Under the pieces are notes generated by a model that searched no databases, was not told the origin of the DNA, and saw only the letters and a list, made by a program, of their open reading frames with translations. Positions 27,239-35,564 of a stretch of 64,000 bases of DNA are shown here, one piece after another. A program made the position numbers and the translations under genes. Within the stretch, counting starts at the first letter, position 1. Every line of letters begins with the position of its first letter. This stretch comes from Micromonospora coriariae (lineage in GTDB: Bacteria; Actinomycetota; Actinomycetes; Mycobacteriales; Micromonosporaceae): the NCBI RefSeq assembly GCF_900091455.1, contig NZ_LT607412.1, positions 4,898,001-4,962,000 on the forward strand. Direction: 5' to 3'.

Positions 27239-28381
27239 ATGTTCGCCCGCGTCGCGCCAGCGGAAAGCCCCGGCTCACCGGTCGGTCGGCTGCGGAGCCG
27301 GCTGGCCAAAGCCAGCCGGGCCGCGTACCGGCGGTTCCGGACGTACCTGATTATCGGCGTCCAGGCCGGTCTCGCGGCAGCGCTCGCCTGGGTGATCGCC
27401 CATCAGCTGCTGCGCATCGAGGAGCCCACGTTCGCTCCGGGTGCCGCGGTGGCGGTGATCGGTGCGTCGCTGGCCAGACGGGCGCTGCGCACCGTCGAGC
27501 TGCTCCTGGGCATCGGGGTCGGCATCGCCGCCGGTGACTTGCTGATCGCCCTGATCGGCACCGGGGCGTGGCAAACCGGGATCATCGTCTTCCTGGCAGT
27601 CACCGGCGCGGCTGCCGCTCGGGGTACCGGCCTGCTGATGACGCAGGCCGGCGCCACCGCGGTACTGGTGGCGACGCTCACCCCGGCCAACCCCGACTTG
27701 GAGCTGCCCCGGGCGATCAACGCCCTGGTCGGCGGCCTGGTCGGGCTCGTCGTGATGCTGGTCCTGGCGCCGCTCAACCCGTTACGCACCATACGTCGGG
27801 TCGCCGGCTCCGCCTTGGACCTATTCGCCCGCCAGATGACCGCCTGCGCAGAGGCCCTCGCCAATGGTGACGCCAGCCAGGCGGAAGCGGTGCTGGACCA
27901 GATGCGCAACTCGGAGTCGAAGCTGATCCAGCTCAGGGAGGCGGTGTCCGCCGCCGACGAGGTGGCCCAGTTCTCCCCGCTACGGTGGCGCCGGCGTCGG
28001 GCGGTAAGCGCCTACCGGGATGGCGTCAAGCACATGGAGCGGGCGTACCGCAACAGCCGGACTCTGGCCCGCCGCGCTGGCACAGCCCTACGCGACGCTG
28101 AACCGGTGCCACCGGACTTACCCGCCGCCATCGAAGAGTACGGCGCGTCGGTGCGGCTGTTGCACCGAGAGTTCCTGGCCGGCGAGGAACCGGTCCAGGC
28201 CCGCGATCGGGCGCTGTCGGCAGTGCGGCTCGCCGGGGAGGCGTGCCGGCAGGAGATCCGCTTCTCCGGAACGATCGTGGTCTCCCAGCTGCGTACCGTC
28301 ACCAACGACCTGCTGCGAGCCACCGGGGTGCGGCGCGACAAGGCACGCCACCTGGTCCGCCGTGCCGCCGCCGGCCACTGA
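27239..28381 (+). CDS. FUSC-family inner-membrane efflux-like protein
   Basis: 380 aa from ATG 27239. Six hydrophobic helices occupy residues 35-175 (LIIGVQAGLAAALAWVI, LLLGIGVGIAAGDLLIALIG, TGIIVFLAVTGAAAARGTG, ALVGGLVGLVVMLVLAPL), followed by a long soluble helical domain (residues 180-380). This is the FUSC/aromatic-acid exporter half-module. No periplasmic adaptor gene accompanies it. It is the only intact one of three copies; the others are at 16185 (frameshifted) and 3566 (C-terminal end only). Confidence 0.83.
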   Translation: MFARVAPAESPGSPVGRLRSRLAKASRAAYRRFRTYLIIGVQAGLAAALAWVIAHQLLRIEEPTFAPGAAVAVIGASLARRALRTVELLLGIGVGIAAGDLLIALIGTGAWQTGIIVFLAVTGAAAARGTGLLMTQAGATAVLVATLTPANPDLELPRAINALVGGLVGLVVMLVLAPLNPLRTIRRVAGSALDLFARQMTACAEALANGDASQAEAVLDQMRNSESKLIQLREAVSAADEVAQFSPLRWRRRRAVSAYRDGVKHMERAYRNSRTLARRAGTALRDAEPVPPDLPAAIEEYGASVRLLHREFLAGEEPVQARDRALSAVRLAGEACRQEIRFSGTIVVSQLRTVTNDLLRATGVRRDKARHLVRRAAAGH

Positions 28382-28429
28382 ACGCTCCCACCCGACCGTC
28401 GGCCAGCCACGCCGCCCACCAGGTCGGCC

Positions 28430-28640
28430 TACTTACCAGTCTCGCAGCAGGTCCGCCCACGATCCGGTCGATTCGCGGTAGCCGTCGGCCAGGGCGACTA
28501 GCTCCTTGGTGACCGTCGGCGCGAACCCCGACCATCACGAGCAGGCAGAGTCTGTCCTCGCCGAGACGCACATTGACGTGGATGCCATCGGCCCAAACCA
28601 TACAAGTAGTCAACCCGCGACAGGTCCCGCTTGCATCAGG
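28430..28640 (-). pseudogene. IS256-family transposase fragment
   Basis: The reverse strand reads VWADGIHVNVRLGEDRLCLL then VMVGVRADG, the mutator-type catalytic core. After a frame change it reads KELVALADGYREST and GSWADLLRDW. Both ends are missing. Confidence 0.8.
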
Positions 28641-28663
28641 TGCGGTAATCGTCGGTCCTGGCA

Positions 28664-28945
28664 TCGGCGGTGGATCCGCAGGTAGTGGCCGGCTCGGCCG
28701 AGGAGGAGAACGCCGCGTTGCGGCGGCGGGTGCGACAGTTGGAGAAGGCACGGGACATTCTGCCAAAGGCAGCCCGGGTATTTCGCCGGGGAGACGCGGT
28801 TGTGTCAGATCATTGGGTCGCTCGAGCTTCTACTACTGGCGGTCGACTGCCACGATGCGGAAGGCCGCCGAGGTGCCCCTCGCGGGGTCGGATCGGGCGG
28901 TGCACACGGCGCAGGGCGGCATCTATGGGGCGCCGGCACTCCAAT
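28664..28945 (+). pseudogene. IS3-family OrfA/OrfB remnant
   Basis: The + strand reads SAEEENAALRRRVRQLEKA (OrfA coiled coil), then in another frame GRSSFYYWRSTATMRKAAE followed by VHTAQGGIYGAPAL (start of OrfB). Truncated at both ends and frameshifted. Confidence 0.75.
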
Positions 28946-29204
28946 GTCCCGCACCGCCGGTCTGGCTGATCCATGACCACAACCACCGGTGGATGACCCG
29001 ACCTGCCGGTCCGATGGTCGAATATCGGGCGAGATTGGCGTTGCCCACCGGCGACCTCGGTCGGGCCGTCGCTCGCTGCGGGGCACCAAGGAGGCCACAG
29101 AGGCCGTGACCATCGATCACCTCATCGGCAAGCGCCTCGGCAAGGGCATCTGGATCCGACCGCCTCCCCTCGGCGCGGGCATGACGGACGATCCGGAGCA
29201 GGCG

Positions 29205-29350
29205 GCCATCGGGTTTCGAGGCACTGATGACGGGCAAGGACGACGGTGTGGTCGGCTCGCTAAAGAACGAGGTGATGGCCGACATCGCCGAGGTGAGGTC
29301 GTAGACGGAGAAGCACAGATGCATCGCAGGATGGGCCCGGGGAGCTGGCG
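29205..29350 (+). pseudogene. Short-chain dehydrogenase C-terminal scrap
   Basis: Reads FEALMTGKDDGVVGSLKNEV and, after a frame change, EAQMHRRMGPGSW. This matches the C-terminal motif of a common SDR subgroup (LMxGKDxVVAGSLKNKV...HRRMAEPGS). Everything before it is absent. Confidence 0.55.
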
Positions 29351-29393
29351 CGGAACCACCGATACCGGCCCGGGGCAGGAGAGGATAGCGGCG

Positions 29394-29597
29394 ATGAACC
29401 AGCCGGTGGACAACACGACAGCATATGGGCACGATCAGGACCGTCAGCCGCCGAAGAGTCGCACAACCGCGCAGCGGACGGCGGACCGGAACCCCGACGA
29501 CTACGGCCCGGACGCCGAGGACGGCACCGACGTCAACCCGGATTCGGGAGTCGAGTTCGGCGAGGTCGACAGCACCCCTGACACCCGACCTCGCTGA
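29394..29597 (+). CDS. Small acidic hypothetical protein, 67 aa
   Basis: ATG 29394 is preceded by GGCAGGAGAGG. The protein is hydrophilic and disordered-looking, rich in Asp, Asn, Pro and Thr (NPDDYGPDAEDGTDVNPDSG). No domain. Such short acidic proteins occur beside stress genes in actinobacteria, but I cannot assign a role. Confidence 0.5.
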   Translation: MNQPVDNTTAYGHDQDRQPPKSRTTAQRTADRNPDDYGPDAEDGTDVNPDSGVEFGEVDSTPDTRPR

Positions 29598-29694
29598 CTG
29601 TCGGCTCTGTGTCAACCCACTCAGGCCTACCGAGAGTTCAGCTTCCCGCAACCTCAAATAGGTGACACTGTCAACAACAGGACTGACTTGATCT

Positions 29695-29886
29695 TTAACC
29701 TGTGCGGCGTGGTCGGGGATTGACGGTCTTCGCCTTCTTTGTAGCCGGTGTCTTGGCGTTGGTGGTGGTCGCGATGTGGACGTCGTAACGCGCGGCGGGG
29801 TGAGTGTTGCGGCGTCCGGGTGGCCGCCCTGGTCCTGGCCGGGAGGGTTTGGGTGCACTGGCCGGGCAGGTCAGAGGCTGTCGCAC
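29695..29886 (-). pseudogene. DDE transposase C-terminal tail
   Basis: The reverse strand reads RPGPGRPPGRRNTHPAARYD, VHIATTTN, then KAKTVNPRPRRTG and a stop. This basic tail is typical of a family of actinobacterial DDE-superfamily transposases (IS701-like). The catalytic part is missing. Confidence 0.5.
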
Positions 29887-29947
29887 AGCTTCCGATCTTC
29901 AACTGTCAAGAGGTCCTCTGCCTGGCATCGGCCGGTGTCCCGTCAGG

Positions 29948-30471
29948 TCAGACGGCGGGCCGTTCGAACAGGAATTCCGTACCGTCGACCTCGTCCCACT
30001 GCTCACCGACGTGTTCGAAATCGAAGCCCGCGATGGTGGCGAGCGAGGCGGCGTTCTGCGGGCTGATGCTCGCCCGCACCGTCGACACGTCCGGCTCGCC
30101 CGCCGCGCGCCGCAGCAGCTCCCGCACCATCGCCCGAGCGTAGCCTCGACGGCGGCAGTCCGGGTCCACCCCGTAGCTGAGCTCTACCATCCCGGCGCTG
30201 TCCGGCGGTCCGTGGTAGCCGCCCACCCCGACCACCGTCTCGTCGGGGACGGCGACCGCGGCGCAGGCCACCCAGTCGGCGGCACGCCGATCAGCGGCGA
30301 TCTGGTCCAGGCGCATCTGCCACAGCCACGTGATGTCGTCGGAGACGAACCAGTCGGTGAGGGGGACGCCGGTCGCGGCGCGGGCGGCGGCCAGTTCTCC
30401 GTTCAGGAGGGCTTGCAGCACGACGGGGGGAGAGGGACGAAACGTACGGACGGTTCGGGGGTGGTGGACAT
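29948..30471 (-). CDS. GNAT-family N-acetyltransferase, possible N-terminal frameshift
   Basis: The main frame (157 aa from GTG 30421) has the GNAT core: AADWVACAAVAVPDETVVG, the acetyl-CoA loop DPDCRRRGYARAMVRELL and the motif-B end ISPQNAASLATIAGFDF. ATG 30471 begins MSTTPEPSVRFVPLPP, a typical GNAT N-terminus, but is one base out of frame at a run of six C near 30425. A seventh C would join them. Either GTG 30421 is used or the gene carries a one-base lesion. Substrate unknown. Confidence 0.7.
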
Positions 30472-30563
30472 CGCTGAATGATCACACACCGAACCCTCGG
30501 TCCACTGTCCTTTCGCCGTGACGGGCCGGTCAACCCCGGAGCCGGACGTCGGGCGCGGCCGGT

Positions 30564-30656
30564 TCAGCCGCGTCGGGCGAGCGAGCGAGCGTCGATCTTT
30601 CCGTGCGGGGTGAGCGGCATGGCATCGACAACGATGAACTGTTTGGGAACCTGTTG
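30564..30656 (-). pseudogene. C-terminal scrap of AMP-forming ligase / NRPS adenylation domain
   Basis: The reverse strand reads QQVPKQFIVVDAMPLTPHGK then IDARSLARRG and stops. PLTPHGKID is the A10 motif with the invariant Lys of adenylate-forming enzymes. The gene is cut at 30656 by the adjacent insertion element. Confidence 0.75.
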
Positions 30657-31601
30657 GGCTCGTAAATTCGGTTCGGTGGCTGTGACGTGCGGCTTTGTGC
30701 GAGGTCAGTCCAATCAGGGCGGCGACGATCCAAGGTATGGCAGCCTCGCTGGTGTACGTGCTCCTGCGTCAGGTCCTGCAGATGCTGACCCAGCTCGCCC
30801 GGGACGGCGGCGCGAAGGACGTCGAACTCCTGGTCTTACGGCATCAGGTGGCGGTGCTGCGCCGGCAGGTGCACCGACCCGATCTCCAGCCCGCGGACCG
30901 GGTGGTGTTGGCGGCGTTATCGCGGCTACTGCCTCGGCAACACTGGGCGGCGTTCTTCGTCACCCCGGCGACCCTGCTGCGCTGGCATCGACAGCTGATC
31001 GCACGACATTGGACCTACCCACACGCGCGACCCGGCCGGCCACCCGTAGACCGCGAGATCCGGGAACTGGTCCTGCGCCTGGCCGCGGAGAACCCGACCT
31101 GGGGGCATCGCCGGGTGCAGGGTGAGCTGGCTCGTCTGGGCTACCGGCTCGTGGCCAGCACGGTATGGAAGCAAGCACGGAACCTGCTCATGAGCCTCGA
31201 CCAGCGCGCCGACGGGATCCGGTTCCTGCTCCGCGATCGCGACACGAAGTTCACCGCCGCCTTCGACACGGTCTTCACCGCATCGGACATCGACGTGATT
31301 CGAATACCGCCACAAACGCCGAGGGCGAACGCCTACGCGGAACGGTGGGTCGGCACGGTGCGGCGTGAGTGCACTGACCGGATGCTCATCGCCGGCGAAC
31401 GGCACCTGTCGAGCGTCCTGACCGAGTACATCAAGCATTACAACGGCCACCGGCCACACCGATCACTCGGCCAGCGACCACCGAACCCGCCACCGCAGGT
31501 CGTTGACCTCAGCAGTGCTCGCGTCCAACGACGCCCGATCCTGGGCGGATTGATCAACGAATACTCGCACGCAGCGTAGGCCGAATCTGATTTACGAGCC
31601 C
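30656..31601 (+). mobile_element. IS3-like element with internally deleted transposase
   Basis: Terminal inverted repeats: GGGCTCGTAAATTCGG at 30656 and its imperfect complement ending CGAGCCC at 31601. One transposase ORF lies between. No clear target duplication was seen. It truncates an adenylation-domain gene on its left and adjoins the catabolic island on its right. Confidence 0.75.
30737..31579 (+). CDS. Integrase-core transposase lacking its first catalytic segment
   Basis: 280 aa from ATG 30737. The N-terminal HTH region (ELLVLRHQVAVLRRQV, LLRWHRQLIARHW) and the C-terminal integrase half (RFLLRDRDTKFTAAF, PRANAYAERWVGTVRRECTD with the catalytic Glu) are present. YRLVASTVWK is joined directly to QARNLLMSLD. 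In the full-length relative at 47851 these two points are about 75 residues apart, with the first catalytic Asp (ACDFLE) between them. The deletion is in frame, so the protein is made but should be catalytically inactive. Confidence 0.82.
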   Translation: MAASLVYVLLRQVLQMLTQLARDGGAKDVELLVLRHQVAVLRRQVHRPDLQPADRVVLAALSRLLPRQHWAAFFVTPATLLRWHRQLIARHWTYPHARPGRPPVDREIRELVLRLAAENPTWGHRRVQGELARLGYRLVASTVWKQARNLLMSLDQRADGIRFLLRDRDTKFTAAFDTVFTASDIDVIRIPPQTPRANAYAERWVGTVRRECTDRMLIAGERHLSSVLTEYIKHYNGHRPHRSLGQRPPNPPPQVVDLSSARVQRRPILGGLINEYSHAA

Positions 31602-31727
31602 GACAGGCTGGTGCCACTGCCGGTGCTCGCCGGGCTTCGCCCCAAGTTTTCCCGAGGCCGCCGCCTCGGCGGACCCGAGCCGGGTTCAACACGCCGATCC
31701 GACAAGCAACGGCGCCGGCCGACATGC

Positions 31728-31755
31728 TTGCCAAACCACGCCGAACCAATATAAT
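31728..31755 (+). promoter_or_regulatory. Strong sigma-70-like promoter of the catabolic operon
   Basis: TTGCCA at 31728, 16-bp spacer, TATAAT at 31750, 36 bp before the first ATG. This is close to consensus in otherwise GC-rich DNA. The same AACCAATATAAT block recurs before the transporter operon at 40971. Confidence 0.75.
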
Positions 31756-31791
31756 CAATCGCACCAAGGCGAGAGATTGACCGGAGGAGCG

Positions 31792-32637
31792 ATGGCGGAG
31801 ATCAGCGTGGCCCTGGCCGCGAGTCATGCACCCGGCCTGACGGGCTGGTTCGGGAAGGCGCCCGAGGAGGATCGAAGGACAGTGCGCGCCGCCTACGGCG
31901 CCATCCGCGACGCCATCGTCAACTCCCGGACTGACGTGCTGCTCATCATCGGCAACGACCACGTGGCGAATGCGCGGGTCAGTGACTATGCCGACTTCAG
32001 CTTCGGTATCGCCGACCGGCACACGGGTCCTGACGAATGGTTCAAACCCTGGCTGCGTGTCGACGACTACGACCTGCCTGGGGCGCCCGAGGTTGGTCGG
32101 ACGCTCCATGACAGTGTCCAAGCCACCGGCTTGCGGACCAGGGCCGTCCGGGACAACCTTCGGTTCGACGACAACATTTCCGTCCCGGTCGCGATGGCTG
32201 ACCTGACGTCGACCTCCGTGGCGCTGGTTCCGGTGCTGCAGAACTGCACCGTTCCGCCCGTGCCGAAAGAGCGCGCCTGCTACGCGTTCGGCGAGGCGCT
32301 GGGCGCGGCCATCCGGACGCAGTTGCCGGGGGATCTGCGCGTCGGACTCCTCGGTTCCGGAGGTTTGAGCCACGAGCCGGGTGGCCCTCGCTATCTGGAA
32401 ATCGACGAAAAGTTCGACCGGTGGTGGCTCGATCTCCTTGTCGAGGGGGACCACTCCAGGATTCTGGCGGAGGCGACCTTCGAGCGCATGGAGGAAGCCG
32501 GGTCCGGCGGCACCGCCGAACTGCTGTCCTGGCTTGTCGTCATGGGAGCCATTGGGCAACGTCCCTGCACGTCTCTGGGGTACGTCGCCGTTGAGGAGTG
32601 GCGCTGCGGCGTCGGTGCAGTCCAGTGGCAGTTGTAA
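31792..32637 (+). CDS. Class III extradiol dioxygenase, catalytic (LigB-type) subunit
   Basis: 281 aa from ATG 31792 behind GGAGGAGC. Fe(II) ligands match LigB numbering: His12 (ASHAPGL), His57 (IGNDH) and Glu243 (GTAELLSWLVVMG). The acid-base His lies in GSGGLSHEPGGP. LigB proteins cleave a ring carbon-carbon bond next to a catecholic (or o-aminophenolic) pair, usually on carboxylated rings such as protocatechuate, gallate or related compounds. It is the first gene of the island, 36 bp after a consensus promoter and followed by its small subunit. Cleavage position cannot be read directly; the decarboxylase two genes on suggests a carboxylated semialdehyde product. Confidence 0.85.
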   Translation: MAEISVALAASHAPGLTGWFGKAPEEDRRTVRAAYGAIRDAIVNSRTDVLLIIGNDHVANARVSDYADFSFGIADRHTGPDEWFKPWLRVDDYDLPGAPEVGRTLHDSVQATGLRTRAVRDNLRFDDNISVPVAMADLTSTSVALVPVLQNCTVPPVPKERACYAFGEALGAAIRTQLPGDLRVGLLGSGGLSHEPGGPRYLEIDEKFDRWWLDLLVEGDHSRILAEATFERMEEAGSGGTAELLSWLVVMGAIGQRPCTSLGYVAVEEWRCGVGAVQWQL

Positions 32638-32670
32638 CAGCAGCGCCGCTTCGACGGAAAGGATGACTTC

Positions 32671-32997
32671 ATGGGGCTTGAGCACTTCAACCCGCTCCTA
32701 CGCGCCAATGACCTCGTACAGGATCTCAAGTGGGACGACGAGTTGCGGGCCCGCTTCGAGACATCCGAGGAAGAGGTGCTGTCGTCGTACCCGATCACTG
32801 AGGACGAGCGGGAGGCGATTAGAGGCCGAGATTTCCGTCGGTTGTACGAGCTTGGCCTGCATCCTTACCTGCTTTCCCAGCTGGCACGGTTGATCTACGG
32901 AACAGGCGAGAAGGCCGGTACATCGGCCGCTGCGACCGCCTTGATCCAGTCCTTGCTCGGTGATGACTACGAGAGATACATGGCTGCTCGTGAGTGA
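32671..32997 (+). CDS. Class III extradiol dioxygenase, small (LigA-type) subunit
   Basis: 108 aa, ATG 32671, preceded by GAAAGGATG. An all-helical LigA fold is suggested by LRARFETSEEEVLSSYPITE, RGRDFRRLYELGLHPYLLSQ and LARLIYGTGE, the typical alpha-subunit core that caps the active site of the beta subunit. Separate alpha and beta genes in beta-alpha order fit LigAB-type heterotetramers. 33 bp after the catalytic subunit gene and 22 bp before the decarboxylase gene: one operon. Confidence 0.82.
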   Translation: MGLEHFNPLLRANDLVQDLKWDDELRARFETSEEEVLSSYPITEDEREAIRGRDFRRLYELGLHPYLLSQLARLIYGTGEKAGTSAAATALIQSLLGDDYERYMAARE

Positions 32998-33019
32998 AGA
33001 AGACCAGCGGGGTGGGACC

Positions 33020-34090
33020 ATGCAGCGGACGCCGATCATCGACGTGCACACCCACGCCCTGCCGATGCCGTTACTTCGCGACCTGGAGGCGTTAGGGCAT
33101 GCCGACCTTTCCGGCCTCGCCAATCGGGTGCTGAGGCTGGACTCCGCCATCAGCGGTCTGGCGCCCGGTGCGCCCATTCCGCTGCCGGCAGAGCAGTACG
33201 ACCTCGCCACGAGGCTGGCGTCGGTGACCGCAGCGGGCGTGGATTACCAGGCGGTCTCGCCCCCGCCCTTCACTTTCGCGTCCGAATCGACCGATGAGCG
33301 GCTCGTGATGGACATTACGCGACGGACGAACGACGCGGTGGCGGAGTTCGTCGCCGGGTCCGGCGGGCGCTTAGTGGGACTGGCAGCGCTGCCGGTGGGC
33401 TTTCCGGGTGCTGTCCAGGAACTTGCCCGCTGCCTGGATGAGTTGGGGTTCGTCGGGGCGACAATGGGCACCTTTGGTGGCGGTCGGGAGCTTGACGACC
33501 CACTGAACGAGGAACTGTGGAGTTCCCTCGCCTTCCGTCGGTGTTTCGTGCTGCTGCACCCCAGCCGGGCCTCGTCGCCCACCAGACTCGCGGATTACCA
33601 TTTGCTGCAGCTTCTCGGATATCCGGCCGAGACCGCTCTCGCGACGGCCCGGCTCGTCTTCGGCGGGGTGTTGGACCGGAATGACCTCATCCTCTGCCTG
33701 GCCCACGGCGGCGGCTGTCTGCCCGGCATTGGGGCTCGACTCGACCTGGGCTGGCACCGCAAGGCGGTGTCGCGGGTCATCCCATATCCGCCGACGCACT
33801 ACCTGCGCCGCCTGCGTTACGACACCGCGGTGTTCGACGCGAGCGTCCTGGCTCGACTCGTGGAAGACGTGACGCCCGCCAACGTGCTGTTGGGCACCGA
33901 CGCTCCATACGACCTGGCTGACCGCCAACCCTTGGCGACTGTGCGGACGCTCAAGATCGACACGTCCGAGCAGGACGCCATCCTGGGAGGTAATGCAGCC
34001 TCCCTGTTGCAGGGCATGTTCCGGGCGACGCATGGCGGTACGGCGGCCAGCGATACGTTGTCATACATCACTACGTCTCGACGGTCGTGA
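33020..34090 (+). CDS. Amidohydrolase-2 family decarboxylase (ACMSD/PraH-like)
   Basis: 356 aa from ATG 33020; GTG 32990 in frame is an alternative overlapping the small subunit gene. Metal ligands of the TIM barrel are visible: His10 and His12 in DVHTHALP, His in CFVLLHPSR, His in LCLAHGGGCLPG, Asp in VLLGTDAPYD. Relatives remove CO2 from ring-fission semialdehydes (2-amino-3-carboxymuconate semialdehyde in the nba pathway, 5-carboxy-2-hydroxymuconate semialdehyde in the pra pathway). The position after an extradiol dioxygenase supports that step. A strong hairpin lies after its stop. Confidence 0.82.
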   Translation: MQRTPIIDVHTHALPMPLLRDLEALGHADLSGLANRVLRLDSAISGLAPGAPIPLPAEQYDLATRLASVTAAGVDYQAVSPPPFTFASESTDERLVMDITRRTNDAVAEFVAGSGGRLVGLAALPVGFPGAVQELARCLDELGFVGATMGTFGGGRELDDPLNEELWSSLAFRRCFVLLHPSRASSPTRLADYHLLQLLGYPAETALATARLVFGGVLDRNDLILCLAHGGGCLPGIGARLDLGWHRKAVSRVIPYPPTHYLRRLRYDTAVFDASVLARLVEDVTPANVLLGTDAPYDLADRQPLATVRTLKIDTSEQDAILGGNAASLLQGMFRATHGGTAASDTLSYITTSRRS

Positions 34091-34111
34091 GTAGTGCCTA
34101 CATCGTTACGT

Positions 34112-34141
34112 CGTACCGGCAACAAAGCTGTTGCCGGTACG
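34112..34141 (+). terminator. Perfect 13-bp hairpin between decarboxylase and gntR genes
   Basis: CGTACCGGCAACA, loop AAGC, TGTTGCCGGTACG. It lies 21 bp after the decarboxylase stop and 27 bp before the regulator start. No T-run follows, so it may be a weak or attenuating terminator, an RNA-stability element, or a regulator operator. Confidence 0.55.
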
Positions 34142-34167
34142 TCGACTAAAGGTCGTGAAGGTGCACA

Positions 34168-34854
34168 GTGAACATGATCGAGATCCCTAGGTCATCTCGG
34201 GCGGACGCGGTCGCCAATAGCATCGAGGAGCAAATCTCCACGCAGGGCTTGCCACCCGGGCACCGCCTCGGCACCAAGGAGAGTCTGCGTCGCGAGTATG
34301 ACGTAGCGGTCGCGACGTTCAACGAGGCAGTTCGACTGCTGAGCGCGCGGGGGACGATTGCCGTTCGTCCCGGTGTCAACGGAGGCATCTTCGTCGCTTC
34401 CCCAACGGCGCTGGTTCGGCTCGGGCGAAAAATGCTCGAACTCAGCGGCGAGTCAGTGTCGGTGGCCGACTGTCTGATGATGCGCGACGCGCTCGACCCG
34501 TTGGTGGTGCGGGAGGCGACGCGGCATCGCAACGCTCAGGACGTTCGCGAGCTGCGCAACATCGTGCGGGAGATGGCAGCTGCCGACCTGGCCATCGCGG
34601 AGTACCTGAGGATTAACTGGGCGCTGCATCGGCGGATGGCCGAGATCACGCCGAACCAGATTCTCCGGCACACGTACCTGTCTCTCCTGGCGTTCGTCGA
34701 GAGCCGGCTGCAGGGGGTGACGGCCGACGAGCCGGCCCGTGGGTCCACCGATGGTCCGCAGGTTCACGAAGAACTGGTGGAAGCCATCGCCAGCGGCGAC
34801 GTTGAGCGGGCCGATCGCGCCGCAAGTCGCCATACGACGTTGACCGCGAGCTGA
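34168..34854 (+). CDS. GntR-family (FadR/FCD) transcriptional regulator
   Basis: 228 aa from GTG 34168 (ATG 34174 possible). The winged helix (residues 12-75) has the GntR pattern LPPGHRLGTKESLRREYDV and VNGGIFV. The FCD ligand domain follows, with the metal-site-like DALDPLVVREATRHR and the two His around LHRRMAEIT and HEELVEAIASGD. It lies within the operon between decarboxylase and hydrolase genes, so it probably senses a pathway intermediate and controls the island promoters; direction (activator or repressor) is unknown. A second FCD regulator ends the island. Confidence 0.85.
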   Translation: MNMIEIPRSSRADAVANSIEEQISTQGLPPGHRLGTKESLRREYDVAVATFNEAVRLLSARGTIAVRPGVNGGIFVASPTALVRLGRKMLELSGESVSVADCLMMRDALDPLVVREATRHRNAQDVRELRNIVREMAAADLAIAEYLRINWALHRRMAEITPNQILRHTYLSLLAFVESRLQGVTADEPARGSTDGPQVHEELVEAIASGDVERADRAASRHTTLTAS

Positions 34855-34875
34855 CGAAAGCACTAGGTGAGCAGC

Positions 34876-35520
34876 ATGGTAGGCACCGACACCGACCCGA
34901 CCGGCGTTGCGTTGGTGGTCGTCGATGTACAGAACGACTATTGCCACCCGGATGGCGTGTTCGCCAGCGCCGGATTGCGGGTCGAGGAGCCGCAGCAGCT
35001 GGTCGAGCAGATCAATGTGTTGGTTCACGCGGCGCGTGCGGCGGGGCGACCGGTCATCTGGGTACGGATGGAGTGGCCCGACGATGCAAGCGTGGGGCTG
35101 CTCGCCGAGCGCAGCCCTTTCCTGCGGACGCAGGGGCTTCGCGAGGGCACGTGGGGCAGCGAACTGCTCGACGGGCTCGACCATGAACCGGGCGACCCAG
35201 TCGTGGTCAAGCCGCGGTTCAGTGCCTTCCACCAAACGATCCTGCAGGACGTTCTCCGGCAGCTGGCGGTGGGCACCATCGTCGTGGCGGGAGTGCGCAC
35301 GGACTTCTGTATCGAGTCGACAGTGCGGGACGCGTTCTTCCGGGACCTGCGGGTGGTCGTGGCCGAGGAAGCCGTCGCCGGGTACTTCAACGAGCTGCAC
35401 CGTAACAGCCTGCGCGTGATGGGCACGGTGTTCGCCCAGGTGGTCCAGTTGGCTGTGGCGGCCGACGTGCTGGCTGGCGGCCCACTCGACACGGCGCCGG
35501 CCGCGAAGGCCCCGTCATGA
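34876..35520 (+). CDS. Isochorismatase-fold cysteine hydrolase
   Basis: 214 aa from ATG 34876; GTG 34867 is upstream in frame. The catalytic triad is intact: Asp17 (LVVVDVQNDY), Lys in VVKPRFSAFHQ, Cys in VRTDFCIEST, with the cis-peptide motif before it. Members hydrolyse C-N bonds (nicotinamide, maleamate, ureidoacrylate, N-carbamoylsarcosine) or the isochorismate ether. In an aromatic-ring pathway this suggests removal of an amide or carbamoyl nitrogen from substrate or ring-fission product. Follows the regulator by 21 bp; its stop overlaps an alternative start of the next gene. Confidence 0.83.
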   Translation: MVGTDTDPTGVALVVVDVQNDYCHPDGVFASAGLRVEEPQQLVEQINVLVHAARAAGRPVIWVRMEWPDDASVGLLAERSPFLRTQGLREGTWGSELLDGLDHEPGDPVVVKPRFSAFHQTILQDVLRQLAVGTIVVAGVRTDFCIESTVRDAFFRDLRVVVAEEAVAGYFNELHRNSLRVMGTVFAQVVQLAVAADVLAGGPLDTAPAAKAPS

Positions 35521-35564
35521 ACGCGAGGGTCCACACCAGAACTAAGCAACCAGGAGGATACGCC

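Noticed and set aside
29260..29350. Separate regulatory RNA before the small acidic protein
   Set aside because: The sequence is better explained as the end of a short-chain dehydrogenase gene in two frames.
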